From Magnetospira sp. QH-2 (GTDB taxonomy: Bacteria > Pseudomonadota > Alphaproteobacteria > Rhodospirillales > Magnetospiraceae), in the NCBI RefSeq assembly GCF_000968135.1, contig NZ_FO538765.1:2430001-2494000 (forward strand): a stretch of 64,000 bases of DNA, in the 5' to 3' direction. The notes under the pieces were generated by a model, which was not told the origin of the DNA, did no database searches, and worked only from the letters and a program-made list of their open reading frames with translations. Positions 18,230-27,940 of the stretch are shown in pieces (the stretch's first letter is position 1; every line of letters starts with the position of its first letter). The position numbers and the translations under genes were made by a program.

Positions 18230-18571
18230 GAGGAACTCCTTTCGTGATTGGGTCGAGGATATAAGCGCCTAATGGCACCTTTTTATTCCGATGAATTGTT
18301 TTTGTTCCCTTCATACTTTGCTCTAAATAGGAATTTATCAAGAACTTTAATCGGAAAAGAAGGTATTTCCCACCTTAGCCATGATCATGGGCGGTTCAGA
18401 GCACTCCGTCAGGACCACAGTCGCTCTACCTCTCCTCTCATCCTCCCCAATCCTGCCCAGAACTGCGTAGGCGTAACACATACTTTCCGCGAACCTTCTC
18501 ACCTCCCTCCCCTGTCATCCTTCTGGACTCAAAAAGAACATTTAATGTACATTTATCCCAAGGAGACTCCC
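18230..18571. other. gene-free stretch upstream of dnaE2
   Basis: 342 nt without a gene. 18270-18370 is strikingly AT-rich compared with its surroundings, while 18420-18530 is pyrimidine-rich. It separates the toxin-like gene start (leftward) from dnaE2 (rightward), so it must hold both promoters. A LexA-like site is at 18536. Confidence 0.5.
18536..18550. promoter_or_regulatory. candidate LexA operator of dnaE2
   Basis: GAAC-ATTTAAT-GTAC lies 10 nt before the AAGGAG ribosome site of dnaE2. Alphaproteobacterial LexA recognises the direct repeat GTTC-N7-GTTC (reverse GAAC-N7-GAAC); this site differs in one base of the second half. The position fits an SOS-controlled dnaE2. Inference from one imperfect match. 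Confidence 0.35.
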
Positions 18572-21500
18572 ATGCCCGATGCCCCCGGCTATATCGATCT
18601 ACAGGTGACCAGCGCCTATTCGTTCCTGCGTGGGGCATCCCATACGGAGGAGCTGGTCAACACGGCGGCCATGCTGGGGCGGCGGGCCATGGGGCTGAGC
18701 GACCGCAACTCCCTGGCCGGGGTGGTACGGGCCCATGTGGCAGCCCGTGCGGCGGGCATCCGGCTGATCGTCGGTGTGCGACTGGATCTGATGGATGCGC
18801 CGTCGCTGCTGGTCTACCCCCGCGACCGGGCGGCCTACGGGCGGCTCTGCCGGATGCTGACCACCGGGCGCAGGCGGGCCAGAAAAGGCGAATGCCACCT
18901 AACCCAGATGGACCTGGGCGATCTGGGGACGAATCAGGTGGTCATCGCCCTGCCGCCACCAGAGAAAACGCAAGAGGAGATACAAGAGACCTTCCCAGAC
19001 TGGCTATCCAGCCTGAAAAATAAGTTTAGAAATTTTCTGTATCTTGCTGTTTCAAATAGATTTGATGGGGAGGATAACGCCCGCTTGGAGAGGGTCGCGA
19101 CTTGGGCGGGCACGGCAGACATCCCCCTGGTCGCCACCCATGACCTGCTCATGCACCACCCGGACCGGCGCCCCTTGCTGGATGTGATGACGGGGATCCG
19201 GCGCCATGTGACCCTGGATCAGGCGGGTCTTCAGCTCTCCCCCCATGCCGAACGTCACCCCAAGCGGGCCGAGGTCATGGCACGATTGTTCCAGGCCTAT
19301 CCGGAAGCCTTGGCGAACACGCTGGAGATTGCCGAGACCTGCCCCTTCTCCCTGGACGAATTGCGCTACGAATACCCCGAGGACCCGGTGCCCGCGGGCC
19401 GCACGGCACAGGAGGAACTGGAGCACCAAACCATGCTGGGCGCGGAGACCCGCTATCCCTGGGGTGTCCCCCTTAAAGTGATGGATCAGATTAAGCACGA
19501 GCTCAGCCTCATCCATCAATTGAGCTTTGCCCCTTACTTCCTTACAGTTCATGACATTGTTCAGTTCGCTCGAGGGCGCGGCATCCTTTGTCAGGGGCGC
19601 GGCTCGGCGGCCAATTCGGCGGTCTGCTACTGCCTGGGCATCACGGCGGTGGACCCGGACCGCATCGAAGGGCTGTTCGAGCGCTTCGTCTCCGCCGAGC
19701 GTGGCGAGCCTCCTGATATCGATGTGGACTTCGAGCATGAGCGCCGCGAAGAAGTCATCCAATATATCTATGAAAAATACGGTCGCGAGCGGGCCGGGCT
19801 GACCGCCGCCGTGATCACCTATCGCGGCAAGAGCGCCTTGCGCGAGGTGGGCCGCGTGCTGGGTTTTTCCGAGGATCTGATCGTCGCCATGCAGGGGGCG
19901 GGCTGGCGACGCTCGTTGGAAGATATCGAGGCCGGGCATCTGCGCGAGGCCGGGCTCGATCCGCGCGACCCGGGCATTCGCCGCTGGTTGGCCCTGGCCG
20001 CCGAACTGACCGGATTCCCGCGCCACCTGACCCAGCATACGGGCGGCTTCGTGCTGACCCGGGGGCCGCTCTGCGAGGTGGTGCCCATCGAGAACGCCGC
20101 CATGGACGACCGCACGGTGATCCAGTGGGACAAGAACGACCTGGATGCCCTGGGCATTCTCAAGATCGATGTGCTGGCCCTGGGCATGCTGACCTGCGTG
20201 CGCAAGGCTTTGGACCTGATTGCCCGGCACGAGGGCAAGCGCCTGGGCCTGGCCGACATTCCACCCGAGGACCCGGCGACTTACGAAATGTTAAGCCGGG
20301 CGGACTCGGTGGGGGTATTCCAGGTGGAAAGTCGGGCCCAGATGTCCATGCTGCCGCGTCTCAAGCCTAAGGTGTTCTATGACCTGGTGATCGAAGTGGC
20401 CATCGTCCGCCCCGGCCCCATCCAGGGGGACATGGTGCATCCCTACCTGCGACGGCGGCAGGGCAAGGAGGTCGTGACCTATCCGTCCAAGGAACTGGAA
20501 CAGGTACTGGGCAAGACCCTCGGCGTGCCTTTGTTCCAGGAACAGGCCATGCGCATCGCCATCGTCGGCGCCGGGTTCACCCCCGCCGAGGCCGACGGCC
20601 TGCGCCGGGCCATGGCCACCTTCCGCCGCTTCGGCCAGATCCATAGCTATGAACAGCGCTTCCTCGAAGGCATGGCGGCCAAGGGCTACGAGCCGGAGTT
20701 CGCCGCCCGCTGCTTCAAACAGATCGAGGGCTTCGCCGACTACGGCTTTCCGGAAAGCCATGCCGCCAGCTTCGCCTTACTGGTCTATGTGTCGGCCTGG
20801 CTGAAATGCCATCATCCGGCGGCTTTCGCCTGTGCCCTGCTTAACAGCCAGCCCATGGGCTTCTATGCCCCGGCGCAGATCATCCGCGATGCCCGTGATC
20901 ATGGGGTGACAGTCTATCCGGTGGACATCAATTATTCCGATTGGGACAACAGCCTGGAGTCCGCTCCCGACGGCAGCCCCGCCCTGCGCCTGGGCCTGCG
21001 GCAGGTGAAAGGACTGGCCGCCATCGATGGCGAGGCGCTGGCCGCGGCGCGGGGCAACGGCTATGGCGAGTTGGCCGATCTCAACCGGCGGGCCGGGCTA
21101 AAGCGCGGGCCACTGACCGCCCTGGCCGAGGCCGATGCCTATGGCTCGTTGGGGCTGCCCCGGCGGCAGGCCCTATGGGCGGTGAAGGGGCTTGATTGCG
21201 ATCCCCTGCCCCTGTTCGCTTTCGCGGATGACCGTGAAACCCCCGTGATCCTGCCCGAGGAAAGCCTGGGCGAGCAGGTGGTGGCGGACTACAAGAGCCT
21301 CTATCTGTCCCTCAAGGCCCACCCTGTGGGCGTATTGCGCGACCAGTTCCCCATCGGGGTGATGCCCTGTGCCGAACTGGAAAGAGTCCCCACGGATCGC
21401 CCAGTGACGGTGGCCGGATTGACTATTGGGCGACAACGCCCCGGTGGCGCCAACGGGGTGATCTTCGTCACCCTGGAGGACGAGACCGGGGTGGCCAACC

Positions 21501-21724
21501 TGATCGTCTGGCCAACCGTGTTCGAGCGCCTGCGCCGCCCGGTCCTGCGGGCCGGACTGATGATTGCCACCGGCATGGTGCAACGGGAAGACCGGGTCAT
21601 TCATGTGATCGTTCGGGATGTGCAGGATGCCACGCCATTGCTGCTGGGGCTGGACCGACCGGAATCCGTGCCACAATCGGTCGAGCCCCGCAGTCTCGGC
21701 CTGCGGTCCCGGGATTTTCATTGA
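18572..21724 (+). CDS. dnaE2: error-prone DNA polymerase DnaE2 (ImuC)
   Basis: A 1050-aa C-family polymerase. The N-terminal PHP domain starts Y-I-D-L-Q-V-T-S-A-Y-S-F-L-R-G-A-S-H; the palm has P-P-D-I-D-V-D-F-E-H-E-R-R and later L-K-I-D-V-L-A-L-G-M-L-T; helix-hairpin-helix and OB-fold domains follow. Length and the short C-terminus fit DnaE2 rather than replicative DnaE (about 1150 aa). ATG 18572 has AAGGAG 6 nt upstream. DnaE2 acts with ImuA and ImuB in SOS mutagenesis, but neither imuA nor imuB is adjacent; upstream is the toxin-like gene. Codons 150-165 (19010-19070) form an AT-rich patch that looks unlike the rest of the gene. Confidence 0.93.
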   Translation: MPDAPGYIDLQVTSAYSFLRGASHTEELVNTAAMLGRRAMGLSDRNSLAGVVRAHVAARAAGIRLIVGVRLDLMDAPSLLVYPRDRAAYGRLCRMLTTGRRRARKGECHLTQMDLGDLGTNQVVIALPPPEKTQEEIQETFPDWLSSLKNKFRNFLYLAVSNRFDGEDNARLERVATWAGTADIPLVATHDLLMHHPDRRPLLDVMTGIRRHVTLDQAGLQLSPHAERHPKRAEVMARLFQAYPEALANTLEIAETCPFSLDELRYEYPEDPVPAGRTAQEELEHQTMLGAETRYPWGVPLKVMDQIKHELSLIHQLSFAPYFLTVHDIVQFARGRGILCQGRGSAANSAVCYCLGITAVDPDRIEGLFERFVSAERGEPPDIDVDFEHERREEVIQYIYEKYGRERAGLTAAVITYRGKSALREVGRVLGFSEDLIVAMQGAGWRRSLEDIEAGHLREAGLDPRDPGIRRWLALAAELTGFPRHLTQHTGGFVLTRGPLCEVVPIENAAMDDRTVIQWDKNDLDALGILKIDVLALGMLTCVRKALDLIARHEGKRLGLADIPPEDPATYEMLSRADSVGVFQVESRAQMSMLPRLKPKVFYDLVIEVAIVRPGPIQGDMVHPYLRRRQGKEVVTYPSKELEQVLGKTLGVPLFQEQAMRIAIVGAGFTPAEADGLRRAMATFRRFGQIHSYEQRFLEGMAAKGYEPEFAARCFKQIEGFADYGFPESHAASFALLVYVSAWLKCHHPAAFACALLNSQPMGFYAPAQIIRDARDHGVTVYPVDINYSDWDNSLESAPDGSPALRLGLRQVKGLAAIDGEALAAARGNGYGELADLNRRAGLKRGPLTALAEADAYGSLGLPRRQALWAVKGLDCDPLPLFAFADDRETPVILPEESLGEQVVADYKSLYLSLKAHPVGVLRDQFPIGVMPCAELERVPTDRPVTVAGLTIGRQRPGGANGVIFVTLEDETGVANLIVWPTVFERLRRPVLRAGLMIATGMVQREDRVIHVIVRDVQDATPLLLGLDRPESVPQSVEPRSLGLRSRDFH

Positions 21725-21740
21725 TGGCCATGGTCCATGT

Positions 21741-21758
21741 CCGGCCCCGCGGGGCCGG
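21741..21758. terminator. GC palindrome between convergent dnaE2 and ppc
   Basis: CCGGCCCCG / CGGGGCCGG is a perfect 18-bp palindrome midway between the two convergent stops. No T-run follows on either strand, so a bidirectional terminator is only suggested by position. Confidence 0.4.
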
Positions 21759-21769
21759 GATCGCACCGG

Positions 21770-24580
21770 CTACCCGGTATTCCGCATTCCCGTGGCCAGG
21801 GCATTGATGGATCGCAACAACGGCGTCAGCCAGCGCGTGGCTTCCTTGTCATGGTCTGCTGGAATGGACCGGTACCGGCGGAGCAACGCCACCTGGATAT
21901 GGTTGATGGGATCCAAATAAGGGTCTCGCCAAGCCAAGGATAGCTTGAGCCGCGGATTTTCCCCCAGCAAGTCCCCCACACCCGACACCGCCTTGATCTT
22001 GTCGATGGTCACATCATGCTCTTCGCGGATGCGCGAGAAGAACAACTCAGTCACGGCGGCATCGGCACAAAGGCCCGCATAGGCTTGCGCGATCGAGAAT
22101 TCCGATTTGCCCAGGGCCATCTGACAGTTCCCCAACAGCGCCTTGAAATAGGGCCATTCCCGGTACATCTCCGCCAACAGCGCCCGCTTGCTTGGCTCGT
22201 CGCCGCACCAGGAGTTCAAAGCGCTGCCAATTCCGTACCAAGCCGGCAGGGTCTGGCGCGCCTGGGCCCAGGCGAATACCCAGGGAATGGCGCGTACCGA
22301 GTACTTGGAGCGGTCGGTCTTCTTGCGATGGGACGGGCGCGAACCGATGTTGAGCAACCCGATTTCCGACACCGGCGTGCCTTCATAGAAATAATCCATG
22401 AACCCAGGCGTATGGTCGGTCAGGGTGCGATAGGCATCCTCGCCGCGTCGGGCAAGGCTTTCCATGGTCTCCACATACGCCGCCGGATCGGGCGTGCAGG
22501 TTACGGTCAGGCAGCGGCTGGCCTTGATCAGCCCGGAGATCCCGACGGTCAGCTCATAGAGCGCCGTATAAGGATCGGCATACTTGGCCGAGAGCACTTC
22601 ACCTTGTTCCGTGAACTTGATGGACCCGTTCACGGTCCCTGGAGGCTGGGCCAGGATGGCGTCATGGGTGGGGCCACCGCCGCGCCCGATGGTGCCGCCG
22701 CGCCCGTGAAAGATACGGCATTCCACGCCGTGTTTGGCCGTCATGGAGGCAATGCGTTTCTGCGCCTTGTAGAGCCCCCAGCTGGAGGCCAGAATGCCAC
22801 CGTCCTTGCAGGAATCCGAATAGCCGAGCATCACTTCCTGACAATTGCCCGAGACATCCAACAAAGTCCGATAGGCCGGTTGATCCAACAGGCTACCCAG
22901 GACCTGTTCGATGCGTTCCAGGTCGTCGATGGTCTCGAACAGCGGCGCCACGATAATATCGCAATGCCAGTCTCCATCGGTGCGTCGACCGCAAAGTCCG
23001 GCAAATCCGGCCAAAAACAACACCTCCAGCACATGGCTGGCCTGATGGGTCATGGAAATGACATAGGCGCCGAAGGTCCGGGGACCGATTTCGTCGCGCA
23101 CCGCCTTCATGGTGGCCATCACGTCGAGCACCTCGCGGGTATCCTCGGACAGATCATCCACATAAAGGATCGGCGTCCCGCCATGGGCCAGCAGATCACC
23201 CAACGCTTTCATCCGTCCGGCTTCATCCAGGGACCGGTAGTCGGGCAGATTGGGTGCGGTATCAAACAGCTCAGCCACAGCTTCGGTATGACGCCCGGAT
23301 TCCTGGCGGATATCCAGCCGGGTCAGAGAGAATCCGAAGGTCTTGACCTGGATCAGCAGATCCTTGATCTCGGCATCGGCCAGATTGCGGTCACCATGGC
23401 CGATCAGGGATTGGCGGATGACCTCCAGGTCGTCGATGAAGGCCAGCTCATCCTTGTAGCCGACCCCGAGGCCGGGGTCCGGATGACCGAGCAACAACTC
23501 ATCCAACCGGGCCAGTCTTTGGTCCAAACGATGGCGCATGAGCATCAGTTTGCGGCGGTAGGGTTCGTCCTGATAGAGCCAGGGCCGATCATGGAACGTG
23601 GCATCGACCAGAGCGTCGTCCGCGGCAAGACTCTCGGCGAAAGCTTTGGAAGGCGTGATCAGGCTGTCCGAATGGGTCAGCAAATCGACCAGATCGCCCA
23701 CCCGTTGACAGTATTCCGCCGTTACTTCGCGAGCCTGCAACCGTACGGCCGCCTGGGTGACGTCATGGGTCACGTTGGGATTGCCGTCCCGGTCGCCGCC
23801 AATCCAGGAACCGAACTGCAAAAAGGCCGGGATTTCCACATTCTGGGAGCCGCCCTCGTCGCCATAGACCGTATCGATGGCCATCTCCAGGTTCCGATAG
23901 ACCTTGGGCACCATATCCAACAGCGTTTCGCGGAAATAGAACAATCCGGCGCGTACTTCGTCAATCACCCGGGGCTTGTGGGTGCGAACCTCGTCGGTCT
24001 TCCACAGGATCTGAATCTGATTGCGGATGGCGCGCATGATGACTTCGCGCTGATGCCCGGCCAGCAGCGGATTGTCCAGCGCGCGAGCCAGGTCCCGCAA
24101 CCGCCCTTGCGCCTCCAGCAAAGTCCGCCGCTTGGCTTCGGTGGGATGGGAGGTGAACACCGGCTGATAGTTCAGTTGATTGAGCAGGTCTTGCAACTGA
24201 TCCAGACGAACTCCTTCGTCGCGCAGTCCGCGCAGGGTTTGGTCAAAGGAGCCATACCAAAGGCGTTCGTTGCCGTCTGTCTGTTCCAAGCGGGACAGGT
24301 GGGACCATTCCTCCTCGGCAATATTGGCCAGCAGGAAATAGGTACTGAAGGCGCGTAGAACATGGGACAGGGTGTCGGGTTCCAACCCCTCGATCAGAGT
24401 CATCAACTCTCCGCGGGATGGTCCTTCCGTTCCCTGGCGCAGGGAGATGAATCCCTTGCGGAGGGCTTCCACGGTTTCCAGGATGATCGGTTCTTCCTGA
24501 TCACGTAGAACGTCGCCAAGCAGGTTGCCGAACAGCCGCACCCGCTCTCTGAGGGTCTTATCATCGATTTTCGTGTTCAT
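21770..24580 (-). CDS. ppc: phosphoenolpyruvate carboxylase
   Basis: A 936-aa enzyme that makes oxaloacetate from PEP and bicarbonate for the TCA cycle. It shows the catalytic-His segment F-T-S-H-P-T-E-A-K-R-R, the metal/PEP segment G-Y-S-D-S-C-K-D-G-G, the glycine loop F-H-G-R-G-G-T-I-G-R-G-G-G-P and the invariant C-terminus G-M-R-N-T-G. Full length. The frame begins at an ATG after CTCCCTGGGGC; no better start is seen. It is monocistronic and converges with dnaE2. Confidence 0.97.
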   Translation of the reverse strand: MNTKIDDKTLRERVRLFGNLLGDVLRDQEEPIILETVEALRKGFISLRQGTEGPSRGELMTLIEGLEPDTLSHVLRAFSTYFLLANIAEEEWSHLSRLEQTDGNERLWYGSFDQTLRGLRDEGVRLDQLQDLLNQLNYQPVFTSHPTEAKRRTLLEAQGRLRDLARALDNPLLAGHQREVIMRAIRNQIQILWKTDEVRTHKPRVIDEVRAGLFYFRETLLDMVPKVYRNLEMAIDTVYGDEGGSQNVEIPAFLQFGSWIGGDRDGNPNVTHDVTQAAVRLQAREVTAEYCQRVGDLVDLLTHSDSLITPSKAFAESLAADDALVDATFHDRPWLYQDEPYRRKLMLMRHRLDQRLARLDELLLGHPDPGLGVGYKDELAFIDDLEVIRQSLIGHGDRNLADAEIKDLLIQVKTFGFSLTRLDIRQESGRHTEAVAELFDTAPNLPDYRSLDEAGRMKALGDLLAHGGTPILYVDDLSEDTREVLDVMATMKAVRDEIGPRTFGAYVISMTHQASHVLEVLFLAGFAGLCGRRTDGDWHCDIIVAPLFETIDDLERIEQVLGSLLDQPAYRTLLDVSGNCQEVMLGYSDSCKDGGILASSWGLYKAQKRIASMTAKHGVECRIFHGRGGTIGRGGGPTHDAILAQPPGTVNGSIKFTEQGEVLSAKYADPYTALYELTVGISGLIKASRCLTVTCTPDPAAYVETMESLARRGEDAYRTLTDHTPGFMDYFYEGTPVSEIGLLNIGSRPSHRKKTDRSKYSVRAIPWVFAWAQARQTLPAWYGIGSALNSWCGDEPSKRALLAEMYREWPYFKALLGNCQMALGKSEFSIAQAYAGLCADAAVTELFFSRIREEHDVTIDKIKAVSGVGDLLGENPRLKLSLAWRDPYLDPINHIQVALLRRYRSIPADHDKEATRWLTPLLRSINALATGMRNTG

Positions 24581-24663
24581 GCCCCAGGGAGTTAGACTGT
24601 ATCAGCGGAGCCGTCCACACCCCTGCGGGTAGGGTCCGGACAGGGATCGATGACGTTTAGGGG

Positions 24664-26217
24664 TCACATCCCTTCCCGCCAATCCAGCCGGATGTCCCAT
24701 TGATGGCGGAACTCGGGCCGCAACGGCTGAGTGGTTGCCGGATCAATATCCCGATAAACATTGGTCGCCGGAGCCAGATTGGGATCCCGTCCATGGATGA
24801 AGTCCTGATCCCACACGATGGTCCGATAGGCCTTGTTGAGCAATCGGGCCCGTTCCGGCGACGGGGTGATCAAGCTGGCCACATCGGCGTCACGCACCGC
24901 ATTCTCCTTGACCTTTCCGTTTGCATCAAACCATCGGGCGGCAATTTCACCATTCTCGCGGAACTCACTGCCGCCACCGACCCGCTTGAAGTAGGTGAGG
25001 ATTTCGCCCTCGGTCTCGCCCCGGCTCGGTCGATCCTTCAGACCCGCCAGATCCATATAGCCCCAGCCTTTGGCCCCGGCTACCTTGCGGGGAAAGGCAA
25101 AGGTCTGATCAATGGAGGTGCCGATGGTGGAATGGCAGCCCATGCAGAATCCGTGTTCCTCGTAGGTTTGCGGACGCAAGGCCCCGTCCTTGTCTTCGAT
25201 GAAGCCCAGGACCTGCCAACCCATGGCGCTTTTCTCGTAGCCGGCGGAGGTCAACACCGGGCTCCAGCGCGGTAGCTGTTCGTCGAGCTTCTCCTGGACC
25301 TCGTTGCCGTAGATCGAAGCCAGTTTGGGCATCGACAGGAACCGCATCTTGCGCATATAGCGCAGTTCCTTCATGCGCGGTGGAATGACCACGCGGTTGC
25401 CTTCCAAACCCACATAGCGCACCGAATGCAGGAACTCGGTACCTTGGGGATAGAGCATGCGGGCAACGGGTTCCTTCTTGGCTGCCCCGACATAGTGGGA
25501 CCGGGCCACGACCCGGTCGGTCATGCCCAGAACCCCATCACCATTCAGGTCCACGCCGACATGGGCCTCGTCGATGGGCGGCACGGAAACGCTGTTCCAT
25601 TCCTGAAACGAGGCTTCCAATAGGCCCAGATTGGCGAAAGTGACATGGCGGGAGAATTTGCCGTCTTCGTCTAACCGAAAGGCTTTCGGCAGCCGGATCA
25701 TGACATCGTCCGTGGCTCCGTTGCTGGGCCAAAAGGTCGATGGCAGCGGAATATAGTTAAAGGCCACCCAGCCGCTGCCATCGCGGGCCAAGCCGGTTTC
25801 ATCAAAGGCTGCGCGGCCTTGGGCCAGGCCCTTCAGATCGGGAATCCAGCCTTTCCAGCCCAAGGCCCGAAGATTTCCCGCAAGGGCCGCGTAATTGTCC
25901 TGGCCCACATAGGTCATGATCTCGCCATCGGATTGCGCCGCGATGCCCGCGCTTCGGTCCTCGAACAGATTGGTCCAGTGATTATGGACCCCGACCTCGG
26001 AGAACGCGTACTCCCCTTGCAAGTTGCCATCGTCCATCTGGTTGGGACGCTTGTCGTGATAGGTCTGATGACAAACGTAGCAGGGGTTATGCCGCCCTTC
26101 GGTTTTGGTGTAGCACATGGGCGGAATCACCGCTTCGGCGTTGTGGACCTGAGCCCGGACCGGCCAGCCAAGGGCGGTTACCCATGCCACGATCCCGATC
26201 ATCAACAGCCTTCCCAT
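24664..26217 (-). CDS. exported diheme c-type protein of unknown function
   Basis: A 517-aa protein with a signal peptide (L-L-M-I-G-I-V-A-W-V-T-A-L-G-W-P-V-R-A-Q). Two heme c sites are present: C-Y-V-C-H near residue 50 and C-M-G-C-H in the C-terminal third. An EF-hand-like D-L-N-G-D-G-V-L-G-M-T-D is in the middle. ATG 26217 is chosen because it starts the signal peptide and has AGGGAG upstream; the open frame further up is not coding-like. It follows the PhoX-like gene on the same strand after 115 nt, so the two may be cotranscribed. No named family is recognised; a periplasmic redox role is inferred from the hemes. Confidence 0.75.
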   Translation of the reverse strand: MGRLLMIGIVAWVTALGWPVRAQVHNAEAVIPPMCYTKTEGRHNPCYVCHQTYHDKRPNQMDDGNLQGEYAFSEVGVHNHWTNLFEDRSAGIAAQSDGEIMTYVGQDNYAALAGNLRALGWKGWIPDLKGLAQGRAAFDETGLARDGSGWVAFNYIPLPSTFWPSNGATDDVMIRLPKAFRLDEDGKFSRHVTFANLGLLEASFQEWNSVSVPPIDEAHVGVDLNGDGVLGMTDRVVARSHYVGAAKKEPVARMLYPQGTEFLHSVRYVGLEGNRVVIPPRMKELRYMRKMRFLSMPKLASIYGNEVQEKLDEQLPRWSPVLTSAGYEKSAMGWQVLGFIEDKDGALRPQTYEEHGFCMGCHSTIGTSIDQTFAFPRKVAGAKGWGYMDLAGLKDRPSRGETEGEILTYFKRVGGGSEFRENGEIAARWFDANGKVKENAVRDADVASLITPSPERARLLNKAYRTIVWDQDFIHGRDPNLAPATNVYRDIDPATTQPLRPEFRHQWDIRLDWREGM

Positions 26218-26332
26218 TGATCCGCTCTCCCTTTGCTCCGGAAATTGAAAGGGCGAAGAGGGACCCACATCAATGGGCCACCCTTCCCTTTTGGGTTTGG
26301 CCCGGCCACACGGACCGGGCAAGCAACCGTCC

Positions 26333-27940
26333 TTACGGGCTCTTCGGCGTGTAGATCCACAGCATGTTGTTCTCGTGGCTGCCGGTGTCCTCACCGATCA
26401 GCACGCGACCGTCGTTCAGAACCAGCAGATTATCCGGGTTGGAGATGCTGTCGGTCGGGCAGGCGTTCGGCTTGTTGGCCTTGTTATAGCCATGACCGGC
26501 CACCACCGGCACCATGCGGTGCACATTGAATCCCTTATCCAGGTTCATCTGGTAGACAACGCCACACTTGTTGGCATTGAGCTGCACATCGCCTTTGTCG
26601 TCGGACATGGTCTTACCGATGGCGGACATGGCCATATACATGTAGGGCACGGTGCCATTGGCGGCGCCAGCCTGGTTGATCATGACGCCTTCCATCTTGC
26701 GGAACTCGGCAGTGGCCCCCTTGGCCGCGGCAGCCTTGCGGGTTTCCAGGAACACGGCGCGATTGTCATCGGCCTTGCCCATGGCCCAGGCGTTGATTTC
26801 GGCGTCCGACAGGTAGCTGCTACTGCCTTGCTTGTAATGGATCGGGGTGATGCCGTCGTACTGACGAACCCAGCTTTCGATGGTGGCGTCGTCCCCATGA
26901 CCCAGTTCGATCCAAGAAATATCGAACCCGGCCTTGGCCGGGTCCTTGGTACCCGCGTCCTGGGTAACCTTGGCGGCATAGAGAGTACCGGAAGAAAGAT
27001 CACCGGCCTGGTCGGCGACAAACTTGAAGAACACCACGCCGGTGCCGTCGTCGCTCAGGTAGGCGGTTTTCCGGTCGGGCATGACCACAGCGTTCTCGTG
27101 GCTGTAACGGCCCATGGCAAAGCGCTTTTGCGGCACGACCTCACCCTTGGGGTCCTTTAACTCGACGATATAGCCGTAGTCGTAAGGGTTCGGGAAGTGG
27201 CCCAGGTAGTCGGCCAGCTTCAGCTGATCCTTGTGTCGCTTGTAGCCCGGATTGTTCCAATCGGCGGTGTTGTCGAAGTACAGTTCCTCGGAGGTCAGCG
27301 GGGTACCCCAGGGAGACAGGGACCCGAAGCAGTTGACCCATGTGCCGTTCACCGAGGAGAAGTCGACCATCATGTTGCCGTCCTTCTTGACCATCCACTT
27401 GCCGTCGGCCCCCTTGGCAATATGCATGCGGCTCGTGCCGCCCGGGCGGTCTTCCCAGTTGGTGAACAGGTAGCCCTCGGAGGAATCGGCTGTGGTCGGC
27501 ACGAAAGCATTGAAATCCGGATCGTTGGATTCCTTGACCACGGTCTTGCCGTCAACAGCCAAGATAGCGCCCAAACCGGCGGGAAAGTGTTCCCTGAGTC
27601 CGCCTTCACTGCCGATGATTTGATAGGAGCCTAAGGAACTTAGGATCTTGCCCTTGGCGTCACCGGAAGGAACGCCATGTTCCTTGATCATCTTGGGCAG
27701 GGCGTTGAAGTCGGTGCCCGTGATGGCGCCAACAGCGGCCATGTTGTACGGCGCCGGGTTGCCGTCGCCCGGATGTTGAACGTTGAAAAAGAAATCACCG
27801 GCCTCGGTGATGTACATGCCGGTGATTTCGGCTTCCAATGGAACGGTGGCGACACGCACGATGTCACCGGCCTGAGCGGCGGCGGTCAAGGCCGTCGTGG
27901 CAAGCAGAGCGGCGCCGAGCCCCAAGGCGATGCGATTCAT
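26333..27940 (-). CDS. PhoX-like protein (DUF839)
   Basis: A 535-aa exported protein. The signal peptide reads L-G-L-G-A-A-L-L-A-T-T-A-L-T-A-A-A-Q-A. The body has features of the DUF839/PhoX beta-propeller: T-N-W-E-D-R-P-G-G-T-S-R-M, M-G-R-Y-S-H-E-N-A-V, T-A-Y-L-S-D-D-G and, near the end, S-N-P-D-N-L-L-V-L-N-D-G-R-V-L-I-G-E-D. PhoX enzymes are Ca/Fe-dependent phosphatases, but many DUF839 members lack a proven activity. It carries a Sec-type signal without the twin-arginine motif usual in PhoX, which argues for a DUF839 paralogue. ATG 27940 has AGGAGAG 6 nt upstream. Confidence 0.8.
   Translation of the reverse strand: MNRIALGLGAALLATTALTAAAQAGDIVRVATVPLEAEITGMYITEAGDFFFNVQHPGDGNPAPYNMAAVGAITGTDFNALPKMIKEHGVPSGDAKGKILSSLGSYQIIGSEGGLREHFPAGLGAILAVDGKTVVKESNDPDFNAFVPTTADSSEGYLFTNWEDRPGGTSRMHIAKGADGKWMVKKDGNMMVDFSSVNGTWVNCFGSLSPWGTPLTSEELYFDNTADWNNPGYKRHKDQLKLADYLGHFPNPYDYGYIVELKDPKGEVVPQKRFAMGRYSHENAVVMPDRKTAYLSDDGTGVVFFKFVADQAGDLSSGTLYAAKVTQDAGTKDPAKAGFDISWIELGHGDDATIESWVRQYDGITPIHYKQGSSSYLSDAEINAWAMGKADDNRAVFLETRKAAAAKGATAEFRKMEGVMINQAGAANGTVPYMYMAMSAIGKTMSDDKGDVQLNANKCGVVYQMNLDKGFNVHRMVPVVAGHGYNKANKPNACPTDSISNPDNLLVLNDGRVLIGEDTGSHENNMLWIYTPKSP

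Noticed and set aside
22016-24358. A 780-codon open frame opposite ppc
   Set aside because: It is the antisense shadow of ppc in GC-rich DNA; ppc has all family motifs and the antisense product matches nothing.
26218-26332. Hairpin GCCCGG-CCACACGGA-CCGGGC between the PhoX-like and diheme genes as a terminator
   Set aside because: No U-tract on the minus strand, so termination is not supported; the pair may be cotranscribed.
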